Assembly: GCA_023229575.1 (NCBI GenBank)
Contig: JALNYZ010000002.1
Coordinates: forward strand, 62,001 to 126,000
Direction: 5' to 3'
Source: Prolixibacteraceae bacterium
GTDB taxonomy: Bacteria; Bacteroidota; Bacteroidia; Bacteroidales; Prolixibacteraceae
Length of the DNA stretch: 64,000 nt
The position numbers were made by a program, and so were the translations under genes. The notes below the pieces were generated by a model. It saw only the letters and a program-made list of their open reading frames with translations. It searched no databases and had not been told where the DNA came from. Below, piece by piece: positions 43,621 through 52,645 of the stretch; position 1 is the first letter of the stretch; the number at the start of each line of letters is the position of its first letter.

Positions 43621-45279
43621 ATGAACTACATTATGAAAAAAACAAAATTATCATATACAGGCCTGGTATTGCCAATTCTTCTTGGAATGTTACTTGGAAT
43701 AATTTCTTGTACAAGTAAATTCGAAGAATTTAATACCAATGATGTTGGATTGACCAAGCAGCTACTTTACTCCGACTTCAACTATTTCGGAGGTCTATAT
43801 CCTTCTATTCAAATGACATATACCGCTGAAAGAAATATGAATCAGATGCTTTTCAATAATTATTTTGTTGGGCACAGTTTTGGTGGATATGTTGGCAGTA
43901 ATGCCCCGAATCCTAGATACGGGAACTACCAGATGAATATGCCAAGTTGGGATCAATACCATATTTTTAATATTGGCTACAATTCAATTATGTCACCTAT
44001 ATGGGAACTTAAACGCCGCGAGGTAGCAACCGTAGCACCTGATTTCTGGGCGATAGCCAAAATACTAAAAGTAGCAGGCATGTCAGTGCTTGCAGACTAC
44101 TATGGGCCTATCCCATACAGCCAGTATGGAAAGGGTGGAACATCAGTTACATATGATAAGCAGGAGGATATTTATAACTCGTTTTTTAATGATCTTGATA
44201 GCGCAGTAATTGTTTTGAAAGATTATATGACAAAGAAACCGGGGGCGAAGCCTTTCAAAAATTTTGATGTGATGTTCTCCGGAGACTATAACAAATGGGT
44301 GCGATATGCCAACACCTGGCGCCTCCGCTTAGCCCTGCATATTGTAAAAAAAGATCCTGTCAAGGCTAAACAAGTGGCGGAAAAAGCTGTGGTAGAAGGT
44401 GTAATGACCTCTAATAGTGATAATGCAATGATAAATGGAATCGGTGCTTATCAGAATTCCTTATGGGTAGCTGCGCTTAGTTATGTCAATATAATGTCAA
44501 ATGCTGCAATTGTTTCTTACATGAATGGGTACAATGATCCCCGTATCAGTAAATATTTCAGCAAATCAACATATCCCGGCTTTACCGATGCATATGTAGG
44601 AGTCAGGAACGGGGCATATATCCAAAAACGCCAGACACAATACTCAAATATATCACCTGATTTTGCATCCCAATATTCCCCAACACAGGTAATGTTTGCC
44701 GCAGAGGCTTTTTTTCTGCGCGCTGAAGGAGCCTTAAGAGGATGGAACATGGGAGGAGGTACAGCAAAAGAATATTACGAAAATGGTATTAGTACATCAC
44801 TTTCACAATACGGTTTTAGCAGTGCAGCCAGTGGATATATCAATAACGCAACTAGCAAACCTGCTGATTATGTTGATCCTGCATATTCTGTTAACAATAT
44901 GCCCGCATTATCTGATATTTCTGTCAAATGGGATGATGCTGCAAGTAACGAACGGAAATTAGAGAGGATAATAACACAAAAATGGATAGCAATTTTCCCC
45001 GACGGCACAGAAGCTTGGACTGCATTCCGAAGGACTGGTTATCCCAAATTGTTCCCTGTACAGGTGAATAATAGCGCTGGATTAATCAGTACAGGGATAC
45101 AAATAAGAAGACAGCCATATCCTTTAACTGAAAAGAACAACAATCCAACCGGGTACGCAAGTGGTATTGCCCTGCTCAAAAGCGAAAAAGGGGCATCTGC
45201 CCCAGGAGAAACTACCAATACCGGTGATGATACGGGAGGTACCAGATTGTGGTGGGATGTTGGTGGCCCTAACTTCTAA
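43621..45279 (+). CDS. SusD/RagB-like outer-membrane lipoprotein (SusD_2-like)
   Basis: About 552 aa. I choose ATG 43621 because it places the lipobox LGIISC (Cys30) after a normal signal helix; the frame is open from 43573, overlapping susC by 14 bases. SusD_2-type sequence: VAGMSVLADYYGPIPYSQYG, DVMFSGDYNKWVRYANTWRLRLALHI, EAFFLRAEGALRGW and RIITQKWIAIFPDGTEAWTAFRRTGYP. It forms the lid of the STN-SusC channel. A 13-bp stem hairpin (45298-45310 with 45329-45341) follows. Confidence 0.95.
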   Translation: MNYIMKKTKLSYTGLVLPILLGMLLGIISCTSKFEEFNTNDVGLTKQLLYSDFNYFGGLYPSIQMTYTAERNMNQMLFNNYFVGHSFGGYVGSNAPNPRYGNYQMNMPSWDQYHIFNIGYNSIMSPIWELKRREVATVAPDFWAIAKILKVAGMSVLADYYGPIPYSQYGKGGTSVTYDKQEDIYNSFFNDLDSAVIVLKDYMTKKPGAKPFKNFDVMFSGDYNKWVRYANTWRLRLALHIVKKDPVKAKQVAEKAVVEGVMTSNSDNAMINGIGAYQNSLWVAALSYVNIMSNAAIVSYMNGYNDPRISKYFSKSTYPGFTDAYVGVRNGAYIQKRQTQYSNISPDFASQYSPTQVMFAAEAFFLRAEGALRGWNMGGGTAKEYYENGISTSLSQYGFSSAASGYINNATSKPADYVDPAYSVNNMPALSDISVKWDDAASNERKLERIITQKWIAIFPDGTEAWTAFRRTGYPKLFPVQVNNSAGLISTGIQIRRQPYPLTEKNNNPTGYASGIALLKSEKGASAPGETTNTGDDTGGTRLWWDVGGPNF

Positions 45280-45297
45280 GTTTGCTTTTTCTAAACA

Positions 45298-45341
45298 GTA
45301 TCCGGCATGTATATTTTTGTAAACAAACACATGTCGGATAC
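45298..45341 (+). terminator. Hairpin after the PUL susD
   Basis: GTATCCGGCATGT (45298-45310) pairs with ACATGTCGGATAC (45329-45341) with one G-T pair. No strong T-tract follows, so it may be an mRNA-stabilising or partial-termination stem separating susCD from the downstream genes. Confidence 0.55.
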
Positions 45342-45356
45342 ATTTGATCTGTATTT

Positions 45357-45953
45357 ATGAAAACGTAAAAAAATAATGTTTTTTGGGCTGGTTGCATAGT
45401 CTTGGCAGTTATCTGCTTGTATTCGAACTTTCTTCTCTCACAGATAGTAGAGCCTAAAAGAGGACCATTTTTTATAGTGGCGTTCCTTTTGTTACGGAGC
45501 ATAGAGACAGTTAATCCGATGCTTTATTTGAGACTTCCGTCTGATTTTAGGAAGTGGGCGAACCTTTGGATTCAACTCAAGGGAAAGAGTTTTTAAATTT
45601 TGCAATATTAATCCGTGCCTCATGATTTTGTTTTCTGGCTTAATTATCTCCCAAAAACTGATCAGCTAATGAAATGTATTGTTAACGCGATAAATACTCA
45701 CGAAGAATTTGGCTATGGAAACGTAGATACCATATTTGACGAATGGAATTACACTGCAGGCGGGTGGAAATACGAGTCAAGGGAAGGAACTCAGACTAGT
45801 TTTTTAAAAACCAAAGGCTTACCAGGAGCTGCGTTTACTCCTTCCATGCTTGCTTCCATACTCGATTCAGAATTGGATGCCGCCTGTTATATGGGTAATT
45901 TAAAATGGAGATATTCACAAACAGATTTCTATATCCGAAATGAAATAGTGTAG
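45357..45953 (+). pseudogene. Decayed clan GH-A glycosidase gene (GH39-like)
   Basis: From ATG 45357 the frame reads MKT, then TAA (45366-45368), then KNNVFWAGCIVLAVICLYSN, a signal peptide interrupted by a nonsense codon. Later pieces include LYLRLPSDFRKWANLW before a stop near 45596 and, in another frame from 45615, FGYGNVDTIFDEWNYTAGGW and GAAFTPSMLASILDSELDAACY. The last two match the nucleophile (EWN) strand and the following helix of GH39-type barrels. The expected acid/base region is missing. Nonsense, frameshift and deletion together make this a dead gene in the PUL operon. Confidence 0.7.
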
Positions 45954-45956
45954 CAG

Positions 45957-47333
45957 ATGGAAAATAATATTGAAAGAGATAGTATTAAATATCCTGAGGT
46001 TAACTCATCTTATCTTTATCGAATAGTGATAACTATTTCCATAGGCGGTTTTTTGTTCAATTTTGTTTCATCAACTATGACCGTTGGTATTCTTTTTCTG
46101 AAAGAATATTTTAAACTTTCACCTGCTATGGCCGGGTTTGTAATGGGTAGCGTTAAACTTGGGTCTATATTGGGACCTGTATTAGGTTTATGGCTTGCCG
46201 ACTATTGGGGCAGAAATAAATCGATGATGATCTCAGCATGGTGTATTTTTATTTCTGCTATTGGTTGTGCTTTGTCATTAACTGTTTGGGACCTTATATT
46301 ATGGCGATTCATTACCGGAATTGGAGTTGGTCTGATTATGGTAGTGGCACCCATTTACATCGCGGAACTCTCTCCTTCGCATATGAGGAGCAGCTTAGTT
46401 AATATCAACCAGTTAGCCATTGTAATAGGAATTATTATAGCAATTTTCACTGATTATCTACTGTCATTTAACGGTTATTGGCGTCTGATGTTTGCATCAG
46501 CAGCTATTCCCAGTCTGTTATTAATCATTGGGCTCATTTTTACTCCTAAGAGTCCCCGTTGGTTGGCACTTAAAAATAAAACAAGTGAAGCATTAAATAT
46601 TTTATCGGCGATAAACGGCAGACAACGGGCTCAATTCGAGATCAATCAAATAATGCAATCCCTTCGGCATGACACAGGGAATATCAAAGAATTGCTAAAA
46701 CCGGGAATTAAATTTTCAATATACATTGGTATAGGGTTAATGGTCTTTTCACAAATCAATGGCATAAACATGATGTTAAGTTATGGTCCTGCTATTTTAA
46801 TGGGAACTGGCATCAGTTCGCCTTCTGATGCAATTCTGCATACCCTCCCTAACTATATTCTCATTTTAATAGCAACGATATTGTCATTTAAACTTATTTC
46901 TAAGTATCCTCGCAAGGTGCTATTAGTTTCCACTGTATCATGTATGGCATTCGCCAATTTTTTGATGGGTCTGGTACTTTACTTTAAAATGCCTGCAACT
47001 GTTTTACTTGTTCCTATGCTGATAGGAGTCATCTCGTTTACTGTAGGTTTCGCCCCACTAACATGGGTTATAGTCTCCGAAATTTTTCCAACAAATATCA
47101 GGGGTAAGGCCATGGCTGTTGTAGGTATATTTTTGCATGGAGCATCCTACGTATGCCTTTGGGTATTCCCGGTATTAACCGACTTCTTCGATAAATATTA
47201 TAATAGCACAGCAGGTGTATTTTGGATTTTTACAGCTATTTGTTTCATATGCGTACTTTTTGCATGGAAACTGGTCCCTGAGACAAAGGGGCTCAGTCTT
47301 GAAGAGATAAGTGAATTTTGGAATAAAAAATAA
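45957..47333 (+). CDS. MFS sugar porter
   Basis: 458 aa, 12 predicted transmembrane helices, inner membrane. Sugar-porter signatures: LGLWLADYWGRNKSMM (loop 2-3 GRR/K motif), RFITGIGVGLIMVVAPIYIAELSPSHMR (PESPR-like region), SPRWLALKNK, QINGINMMLSYGPAIL (the QQxxGxN motif with SQINGIN) and C-terminal PETKGLSLEEI. Closest in type to bacterial D-xylose/L-arabinose or galactose proton symporters; the substrate cannot be fixed. It takes up monosaccharides released by the PUL hydrolases. It starts 3 bases after the pseudogene stop, and the next gene begins 7 bases after it. Confidence 0.93.
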   Translation: MENNIERDSIKYPEVNSSYLYRIVITISIGGFLFNFVSSTMTVGILFLKEYFKLSPAMAGFVMGSVKLGSILGPVLGLWLADYWGRNKSMMISAWCIFISAIGCALSLTVWDLILWRFITGIGVGLIMVVAPIYIAELSPSHMRSSLVNINQLAIVIGIIIAIFTDYLLSFNGYWRLMFASAAIPSLLLIIGLIFTPKSPRWLALKNKTSEALNILSAINGRQRAQFEINQIMQSLRHDTGNIKELLKPGIKFSIYIGIGLMVFSQINGINMMLSYGPAILMGTGISSPSDAILHTLPNYILILIATILSFKLISKYPRKVLLVSTVSCMAFANFLMGLVLYFKMPATVLLVPMLIGVISFTVGFAPLTWVIVSEIFPTNIRGKAMAVVGIFLHGASYVCLWVFPVLTDFFDKYYNSTAGVFWIFTAICFICVLFAWKLVPETKGLSLEEISEFWNKK

Positions 47334-47340
47334 AATAATT

Positions 47341-48456
47341 ATGAATGGCAAATTTCAAAAAGTTAAAGGCATAGAACATCTTATAGACCTATACTTAAAG
47401 CGGAAAGAAGAGAAAGAAAAAGTATTGCTTAATTTCTTAAGCTCGGAGCAACCTGGTTTCATTATCAAGCAAAGAGGAAGTTTTGAGACGTTTCGCAATG
47501 CATGCAATACAACTCAAAAAGTCTTCTGGAATAATATGCTTGATTTTGAAAAGAATATATCAAATGAATGGAGCGATGACCTGCCTTTTCTTGAGCCTTG
47601 GATTGGTACAGGGGTATATGCAAATGCTTTTGGATGTGAATTAATGTGGAGGGAAAACGATGCCCCGGATGTACATTATAAATACCATAAAATAGATGAA
47701 GTTGCAAATATTGAATACCCGGAATACCACAAAAGTTCTGCAATGACGATGGTGCTTGATTGTATTGATTATTTTAAAGAAAAAACAGGAGAGATGTTGC
47801 CCATTAGTTTAACTGACACGCAATCGCCTTTTGACACTGCAACGTTGATCTTAGACACAACCGAATTTTTTACGGCCTGTTATATGGCGCCAGAAATTAT
47901 AGCTGATTTTATGAGTAAAATCACGAACCTGGTAATTGAATTTTCAAAAGTACAGACAGAGAGGATTGGTGAAAAATTATTGGTAAGACCTGGACATCTG
48001 ATGCCAAGTTCTTGCAGCTGTGGGGGGATATCAATATCGGATGACAATCTTGCAGTTTCATCCCCCGACATTAATGAATTGTTTTCGTTTCCGTGTAATC
48101 AGAAAATAGCAGATGCCTTTAACGGACTAGCTATACATTCTTGCGGTCCCTGGGCACATACCATGGAACGACTGGACAAAATAAGGAATATTACCATGAT
48201 TGATTGTGCCATCACAACAGCGAATGACCCTACACCAAATAGACCCTCGGATGTCAGGGACGCAATGAGAAACAAGGGAATTATCGTTAAAGCAAGATTT
48301 GGCAACGATATGAGAAAAGTATTGCCTTTGATCGAGGAAATTTTTGACCCCTCTTTAAAATTAATAATTGAAATAATTTACGATGAAGAGCATGCTGAGC
48401 GCAATTATCATTTGATAAAAGAAAAATTACAAAAATTGTACTGTAATAATTCATGA
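47341..48456 (+). CDS. URO-D superfamily protein, methyltransferase-like
   Basis: About 371 aa from ATG 47341, 7 bases after the MFS stop; the ORF could extend upstream into the porter gene. The second half follows the uroporphyrinogen decarboxylase fold, with H266-S-C268-G in LAIHSCGPWAHTMERLDKI and a cysteine cluster SSCSCGGISISDDN about 40 residues before it. The HxC pair corresponds to the zinc ligands of corrinoid-dependent methyltransferases (MtaA type), not to HemE, which uses an Asp/Arg/Tyr site. Embedded in a glycan locus, it may transfer or remove methyl groups from a sugar or glycan-derived compound. No corrinoid protein gene is nearby. Confidence 0.75.
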   Translation: MNGKFQKVKGIEHLIDLYLKRKEEKEKVLLNFLSSEQPGFIIKQRGSFETFRNACNTTQKVFWNNMLDFEKNISNEWSDDLPFLEPWIGTGVYANAFGCELMWRENDAPDVHYKYHKIDEVANIEYPEYHKSSAMTMVLDCIDYFKEKTGEMLPISLTDTQSPFDTATLILDTTEFFTACYMAPEIIADFMSKITNLVIEFSKVQTERIGEKLLVRPGHLMPSSCSCGGISISDDNLAVSSPDINELFSFPCNQKIADAFNGLAIHSCGPWAHTMERLDKIRNITMIDCAITTANDPTPNRPSDVRDAMRNKGIIVKARFGNDMRKVLPLIEEIFDPSLKLIIEIIYDEEHAERNYHLIKEKLQKLYCNNS

Positions 48457-48559
48457 CGAAAAGGTACGATGTTCTAAATATTATAGCAATCATGAAAGAA
48501 AAAGAAAAAGAATAAGACAATGATCAAAATTATATTCTATTAGTTTTAAAATTCATAAT

Positions 48560-50632
48560 ATGAAAACAAATTCGCTAAACCTTCTCCTTAGGCTTTGTTT
48601 GGTTTTTATTTTGTTCTTATCGATGCAATTATCAGGTAAGAGCAACTTTTCACCTACAGCTTTCTTTCAGGAAGATTCTATAAGGAAAACTATTCCATAT
48701 ACCCTTCCATGGGACGACATGCCTATAGACTTGTCTTTTATCTTTGAAAAGGAAAAACCAGCGGGGAAACATGGCTTTTTAAAAGCTGAAGGGGAAAAGT
48801 TCATTTTTCAGGATGGGACAGAAGCAAAGTTTTGGGGAACTACTTTTAATTATACTGCAAACTTTCCTTCCCATGAATACAGTGAGAAAGTCGCAAAAAG
48901 ATTAGCAAAAACCGGGATAAATATAGTGAGGCTTTGTGTTGTTGATAATGAAAGAGCAACGCCAAATATTTTCCAATTTACATCTGGAGAAAATATAAAT
49001 ACAATGAATTTTGATCCCGAAAGTATAGAGAGACTTGACTATCTTTTCTGGTGTTTAAAAAAGGAAGGTATATATGTTTTTTTTGATGGATTGGTATTTA
49101 GAATCTTTAAAACAAATGACGGTGTTGAGAGTGCTGGTAAATTGGGAATAGGGGCTAAACCCTATTCTAACTATAACAGAAGGTTGATTGAGTTACAGAA
49201 AAAATTCAATCATGATCTTTGGACACATATTAATCCATATACAAAGTTGGCATACAAAGATGATCCGGCTATAGTGCTGTTCGATATTACGAACGAAAAT
49301 GATTTATGGTCCCAAAAAGTAACTGTCGAACCTTATAGAAATGAATTGGAAGAATTGTACAGGAAATGGGCAACTGGAAGAGGTATAATAGTCAGCAAGG
49401 ATACAGTCGAATTCGACCCAAAGCAAAACATTAATATTGCAAACTTCTTTATCAACATTACCGAGAATTATTACAAAGAGATGATTCTGGATATGAGAAG
49501 GATTGGGGTTAAAATACCGATTGTGGGAACAAACGGCTGGACAGAAAATGCTGCGTATTTATCTGCCCAGATGGTTGGAGATTTCATTGATGCCCATTCT
49601 TATTGGAGTTTGCCCGAAGTGCACACGGTAATATTCTGCAATGATCCAATGACGGGCAGCTTAAATAATATAATACCGCACCTGGCATTTTACAGAGTGC
49701 ATGACAAACCATTTTTCGTGTCTGAATGGGATCATCTATGGCCCAATGAATGGCGGGCCGAAAGTCCCCTATTGATGGCCTCTGTTGCATCTTTCCAGGG
49801 ATGGGGCGGAATCATACAACATGCTTATAGAAATACGTCTGATAAATTCGATGTAGACATGATTGGTTCTTCGGCTTTTCCCTCAAATTATGGGGGCATT
49901 TTGAATTCATTCAATGACCCTGCAAAATTTGGGTTATACTATCATGCTGCCCTTATCATGAGGAGGGGGGATGTAAAACATGCAGATAAAACGGTAAGCG
50001 TGAAACTAAACAGTCTACTAACAGGTGGGGGGAAAGCCTATCAGCTTACTCCAGAGAAACACCGTGTTGAAACTGTTCTGCCCGGATATTCTGCAAATGG
50101 TGAAATAGTGATTACTCCTGATAAAAGTCTTGTGGGGGCTAATAAAGAGGAGGTATTATCGGATACCGGAGAATTATACAGGAACCTGAAAAGGAAGACA
50201 GGCTGGATAGACACACCTTTTACCAAAGCGGTTTATGGTTTTATTGGAAAAGATGGGAAACGCTCCCTGAGTGATTTAACGGTCAATGTCAAGACCGAAT
50301 TTGCTGCATTGGCTATAAGCTCGCTGACCAGCGAACCCATAAAACACTCCGCAAATATGCTCTTAACAGCAGTTGGCCGGGCCGATAATACGGACAGTAA
50401 GTATAATGCCAATCGAACGCAACAGATGGATCCAGGTCATGGCCCTATACTTATAGAAGTAATTGAAGCAACTATTGAAATTAAGACTGACAAAAAGAAA
50501 CTGCGTGTAATGTCTGTAAATCCTCAGGGATTCATTAACGGCTATATCCCTTCTAAATATAAGGATGAAGTATTCAGTTTCGAAATTGGCAAAGAGTATC
50601 AGTCGATGTACTATTTGATACAAGAGTTATAA
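48560..50632 (+). CDS. Clan GH-A glycoside hydrolase, GH5-like, secreted
   Basis: 690 aa with a signal peptide (LLLRLCLVFILFLSMQLSGKS). The opening GKHGFLKAEGEKFIFQDGTEAKFWGTTFNY is typical of Bacteroidota GH5/GH-A family enzymes, followed by a (beta/alpha)8 barrel. Acid/base Glu246 lies in VLFDITNENDLW and the nucleophile Glu389 in PFFVSEWDHLW; both are intact. The C-terminal ~200 residues form beta-rich modules. The substrate is unknown; the family includes beta-mannanases, endoglucanases and beta-glycosidases. Ten bases separate it from the next gene, so they are co-transcribed. Confidence 0.82.
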   Translation: MKTNSLNLLLRLCLVFILFLSMQLSGKSNFSPTAFFQEDSIRKTIPYTLPWDDMPIDLSFIFEKEKPAGKHGFLKAEGEKFIFQDGTEAKFWGTTFNYTANFPSHEYSEKVAKRLAKTGINIVRLCVVDNERATPNIFQFTSGENINTMNFDPESIERLDYLFWCLKKEGIYVFFDGLVFRIFKTNDGVESAGKLGIGAKPYSNYNRRLIELQKKFNHDLWTHINPYTKLAYKDDPAIVLFDITNENDLWSQKVTVEPYRNELEELYRKWATGRGIIVSKDTVEFDPKQNINIANFFINITENYYKEMILDMRRIGVKIPIVGTNGWTENAAYLSAQMVGDFIDAHSYWSLPEVHTVIFCNDPMTGSLNNIIPHLAFYRVHDKPFFVSEWDHLWPNEWRAESPLLMASVASFQGWGGIIQHAYRNTSDKFDVDMIGSSAFPSNYGGILNSFNDPAKFGLYYHAALIMRRGDVKHADKTVSVKLNSLLTGGGKAYQLTPEKHRVETVLPGYSANGEIVITPDKSLVGANKEEVLSDTGELYRNLKRKTGWIDTPFTKAVYGFIGKDGKRSLSDLTVNVKTEFAALAISSLTSEPIKHSANMLLTAVGRADNTDSKYNANRTQQMDPGHGPILIEVIEATIEIKTDKKKLRVMSVNPQGFINGYIPSKYKDEVFSFEIGKEYQSMYYLIQEL

Positions 50633-50642
50633 TAAGGTCAAG

Positions 50643-52610
50643 ATGAAAACTTACAAAGGTGCCATTAATCTTCAATCGGGAATCCTTTTTCTCGTTTTTT
50701 GCGCAATATTGAGTGCCAGCTCATGTAACCCAAAAATTGATTATGCCCGATTCGAAAATAAAAACGATTGGTCTCAACACTATGCATATGGAAGTCCTTC
50801 CTGGGACTGTTTTGAACGATTCGCAAACAATCCTGTGTACCGTGGCTACAAAGGTATGGAGTGGCCGGTAAATGGGTTCCTTTTTGCAGATCCAGCTAGT
50901 CAGGATTGGTTTCTATATATAGGGGAGTATACTAAAAATTACAGTAACAGCGATCCTTTCTACAAAGACAGGAATTGCCTGATCTATAAATCATCTGACA
51001 AAGGCAAGACTTGGAAAAATCTTGGGAACCTGTTTCCTGACGGCATGGTTTGCTACGATTCCATAGAGGTTAGAATTCCGGATGTAATGGTAACTTATGC
51101 AGAACAAAAGTACCATCTGGTATTTGATTGGCGGTCCAAATATGCAAACTGGATGGATATGAGGAATGGCGGTATCGGATATGCAGTAAGCGACAAACCC
51201 GAAGGTCCTTTTGTTGTGTCAAAGGAACCTCTCACATTCAACACCCGAAACCTCCAAAAACCATTGTTGAACCGGTATTGGAGAACGTATGCCCCCATGA
51301 TTTTTAAGAGAGAAAATGATTGGTCAATAGCCTACATGATGGATGGGGTACCTGCCTGGGCCCTGGCTGTTTCTACCGCATCAAAACCCGAAGGGCCATA
51401 CAGCGCACCTAAAATTGTACTCAACGTTGAACGAAAAACAAATTATCAACCTTTGCAGGAATTTTTTCCGGCATTTACGCACGAAGGGTATGCGTACTTT
51501 CCTTCAACCTCAGTGGCAATTAACCGCAACTACCAATCTATCCACCGTGTGAAAATTGAGGATATGACTGATCCTGAAAAGTATGAACTGTTTTGTGCAG
51601 GTTCATTATGGCACTCTGTCAATGTTGAAAATGAATATAGCGGCATTTGGGGGCAGACCTTTTCAGGCTTTATAGATAATAAAGATACGCTTTACATTAT
51701 GTATCCATCTAAAGACAGAAAAGATTTTGGAACAATAAACCTTGCCAAATCTTCGTGGAAAAACCTTAACAGGAATAGAGGATTCTGGGTTACGGCCCAA
51801 GAGGGAAAATCTATTTCGTACCTCAAAAAAATTATTAATATGGATGGTATTGACATAAGTTTTGCACTTGAAGGGGTGATGCATATTGTATGGGATTTTA
51901 ACACTCCACTTGATGTGCAGAATATCTGGGGAAAATTTTCTTTTGACGGCAGCGACGCTGAGTATAAAGAAATATCAATAAGTAAAACCAAATGGTTGGT
52001 CAGCTATTACAGTAAGATTAAAGGTAAAATCAATTTAGATTCAGGAAAAATACAAACATGGAAAGATGACGGGAACACTCTTAACATTAAGAATACCAAT
52101 GGGCAATTTGAACTTTTCATCAATGAAGAAAAGTGCTGGAAGGGAAAAATGACGGAGAGTCCTGGGTTAATAGGGATCATGTTAAACAAGCATAGTTATC
52201 TATTCGTCGATCGTTTCGAAGTCAAAGGGAAGCAATTAAAAGGTCAGGTTACGTACGGTTTTTTCGATGCCCTGGTTGCTTCGGGTAATAAAGAAAAGGA
52301 TTGGGAGTTTAAACAGGGATCCGCATTTTTATTAGGGAGGGGAGCGGTTTCCAAGCGGGATTCGTCTTTTGCTAAATGGAACTTCGATGGTGAAGGTGTC
52401 GAACTCTACTTGCCCAAAGGACCGCATTATAACAATGTAAATATTTATCTTGACGGAGTTCTTGCAGGCAGAGTGTCACTAAATAGTGAAAAAGAACAAA
52501 AATCATTTCTGGTATATAAGTCCGGAATCCTAAAAATGCAACCACATGCAGTTTACATTGAGTCAATGGATGGATTGCTTCCGGTGGATTGTATTAAAGT
52601 AAACATGTAA
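50643..52610 (+). CDS. Lipoprotein with GH43-like beta-propeller and C-terminal beta domains
   Basis: 655 aa, lipobox ASSC (Cys28). The first half has the five-bladed propeller character of GH43/GH32-type proteins: WPVNGFLFADPASQDWFLYIGEY, IYKSSDKGKTWKNLGNL, VRIPDVMVTYAEQKYHLVFDW, IGYAVSDKPEGPF, YAPMIFKRENDWSIAYMMDG and AVSTASKPEGPYSAP. Catalytic residues cannot be assigned with confidence, so it may be an enzyme or a binding protein. The second half holds two beta-sandwich regions (about 390-520 and 540-655). Surface-anchored within the PUL. Confidence 0.7.
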   Translation: MKTYKGAINLQSGILFLVFCAILSASSCNPKIDYARFENKNDWSQHYAYGSPSWDCFERFANNPVYRGYKGMEWPVNGFLFADPASQDWFLYIGEYTKNYSNSDPFYKDRNCLIYKSSDKGKTWKNLGNLFPDGMVCYDSIEVRIPDVMVTYAEQKYHLVFDWRSKYANWMDMRNGGIGYAVSDKPEGPFVVSKEPLTFNTRNLQKPLLNRYWRTYAPMIFKRENDWSIAYMMDGVPAWALAVSTASKPEGPYSAPKIVLNVERKTNYQPLQEFFPAFTHEGYAYFPSTSVAINRNYQSIHRVKIEDMTDPEKYELFCAGSLWHSVNVENEYSGIWGQTFSGFIDNKDTLYIMYPSKDRKDFGTINLAKSSWKNLNRNRGFWVTAQEGKSISYLKKIINMDGIDISFALEGVMHIVWDFNTPLDVQNIWGKFSFDGSDAEYKEISISKTKWLVSYYSKIKGKINLDSGKIQTWKDDGNTLNIKNTNGQFELFINEEKCWKGKMTESPGLIGIMLNKHSYLFVDRFEVKGKQLKGQVTYGFFDALVASGNKEKDWEFKQGSAFLLGRGAVSKRDSSFAKWNFDGEGVELYLPKGPHYNNVNIYLDGVLAGRVSLNSEKEQKSFLVYKSGILKMQPHAVYIESMDGLLPVDCIKVNM

Positions 52611-52645
52611 GATATAAACCAAATCTTAACTGAACAAATAGCTAT

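Noticed and set aside
45402..45596. Independent 64-aa gene
   Set aside because: It is the middle part of the decayed glycosidase, in frame with the interrupted signal peptide from 45357.
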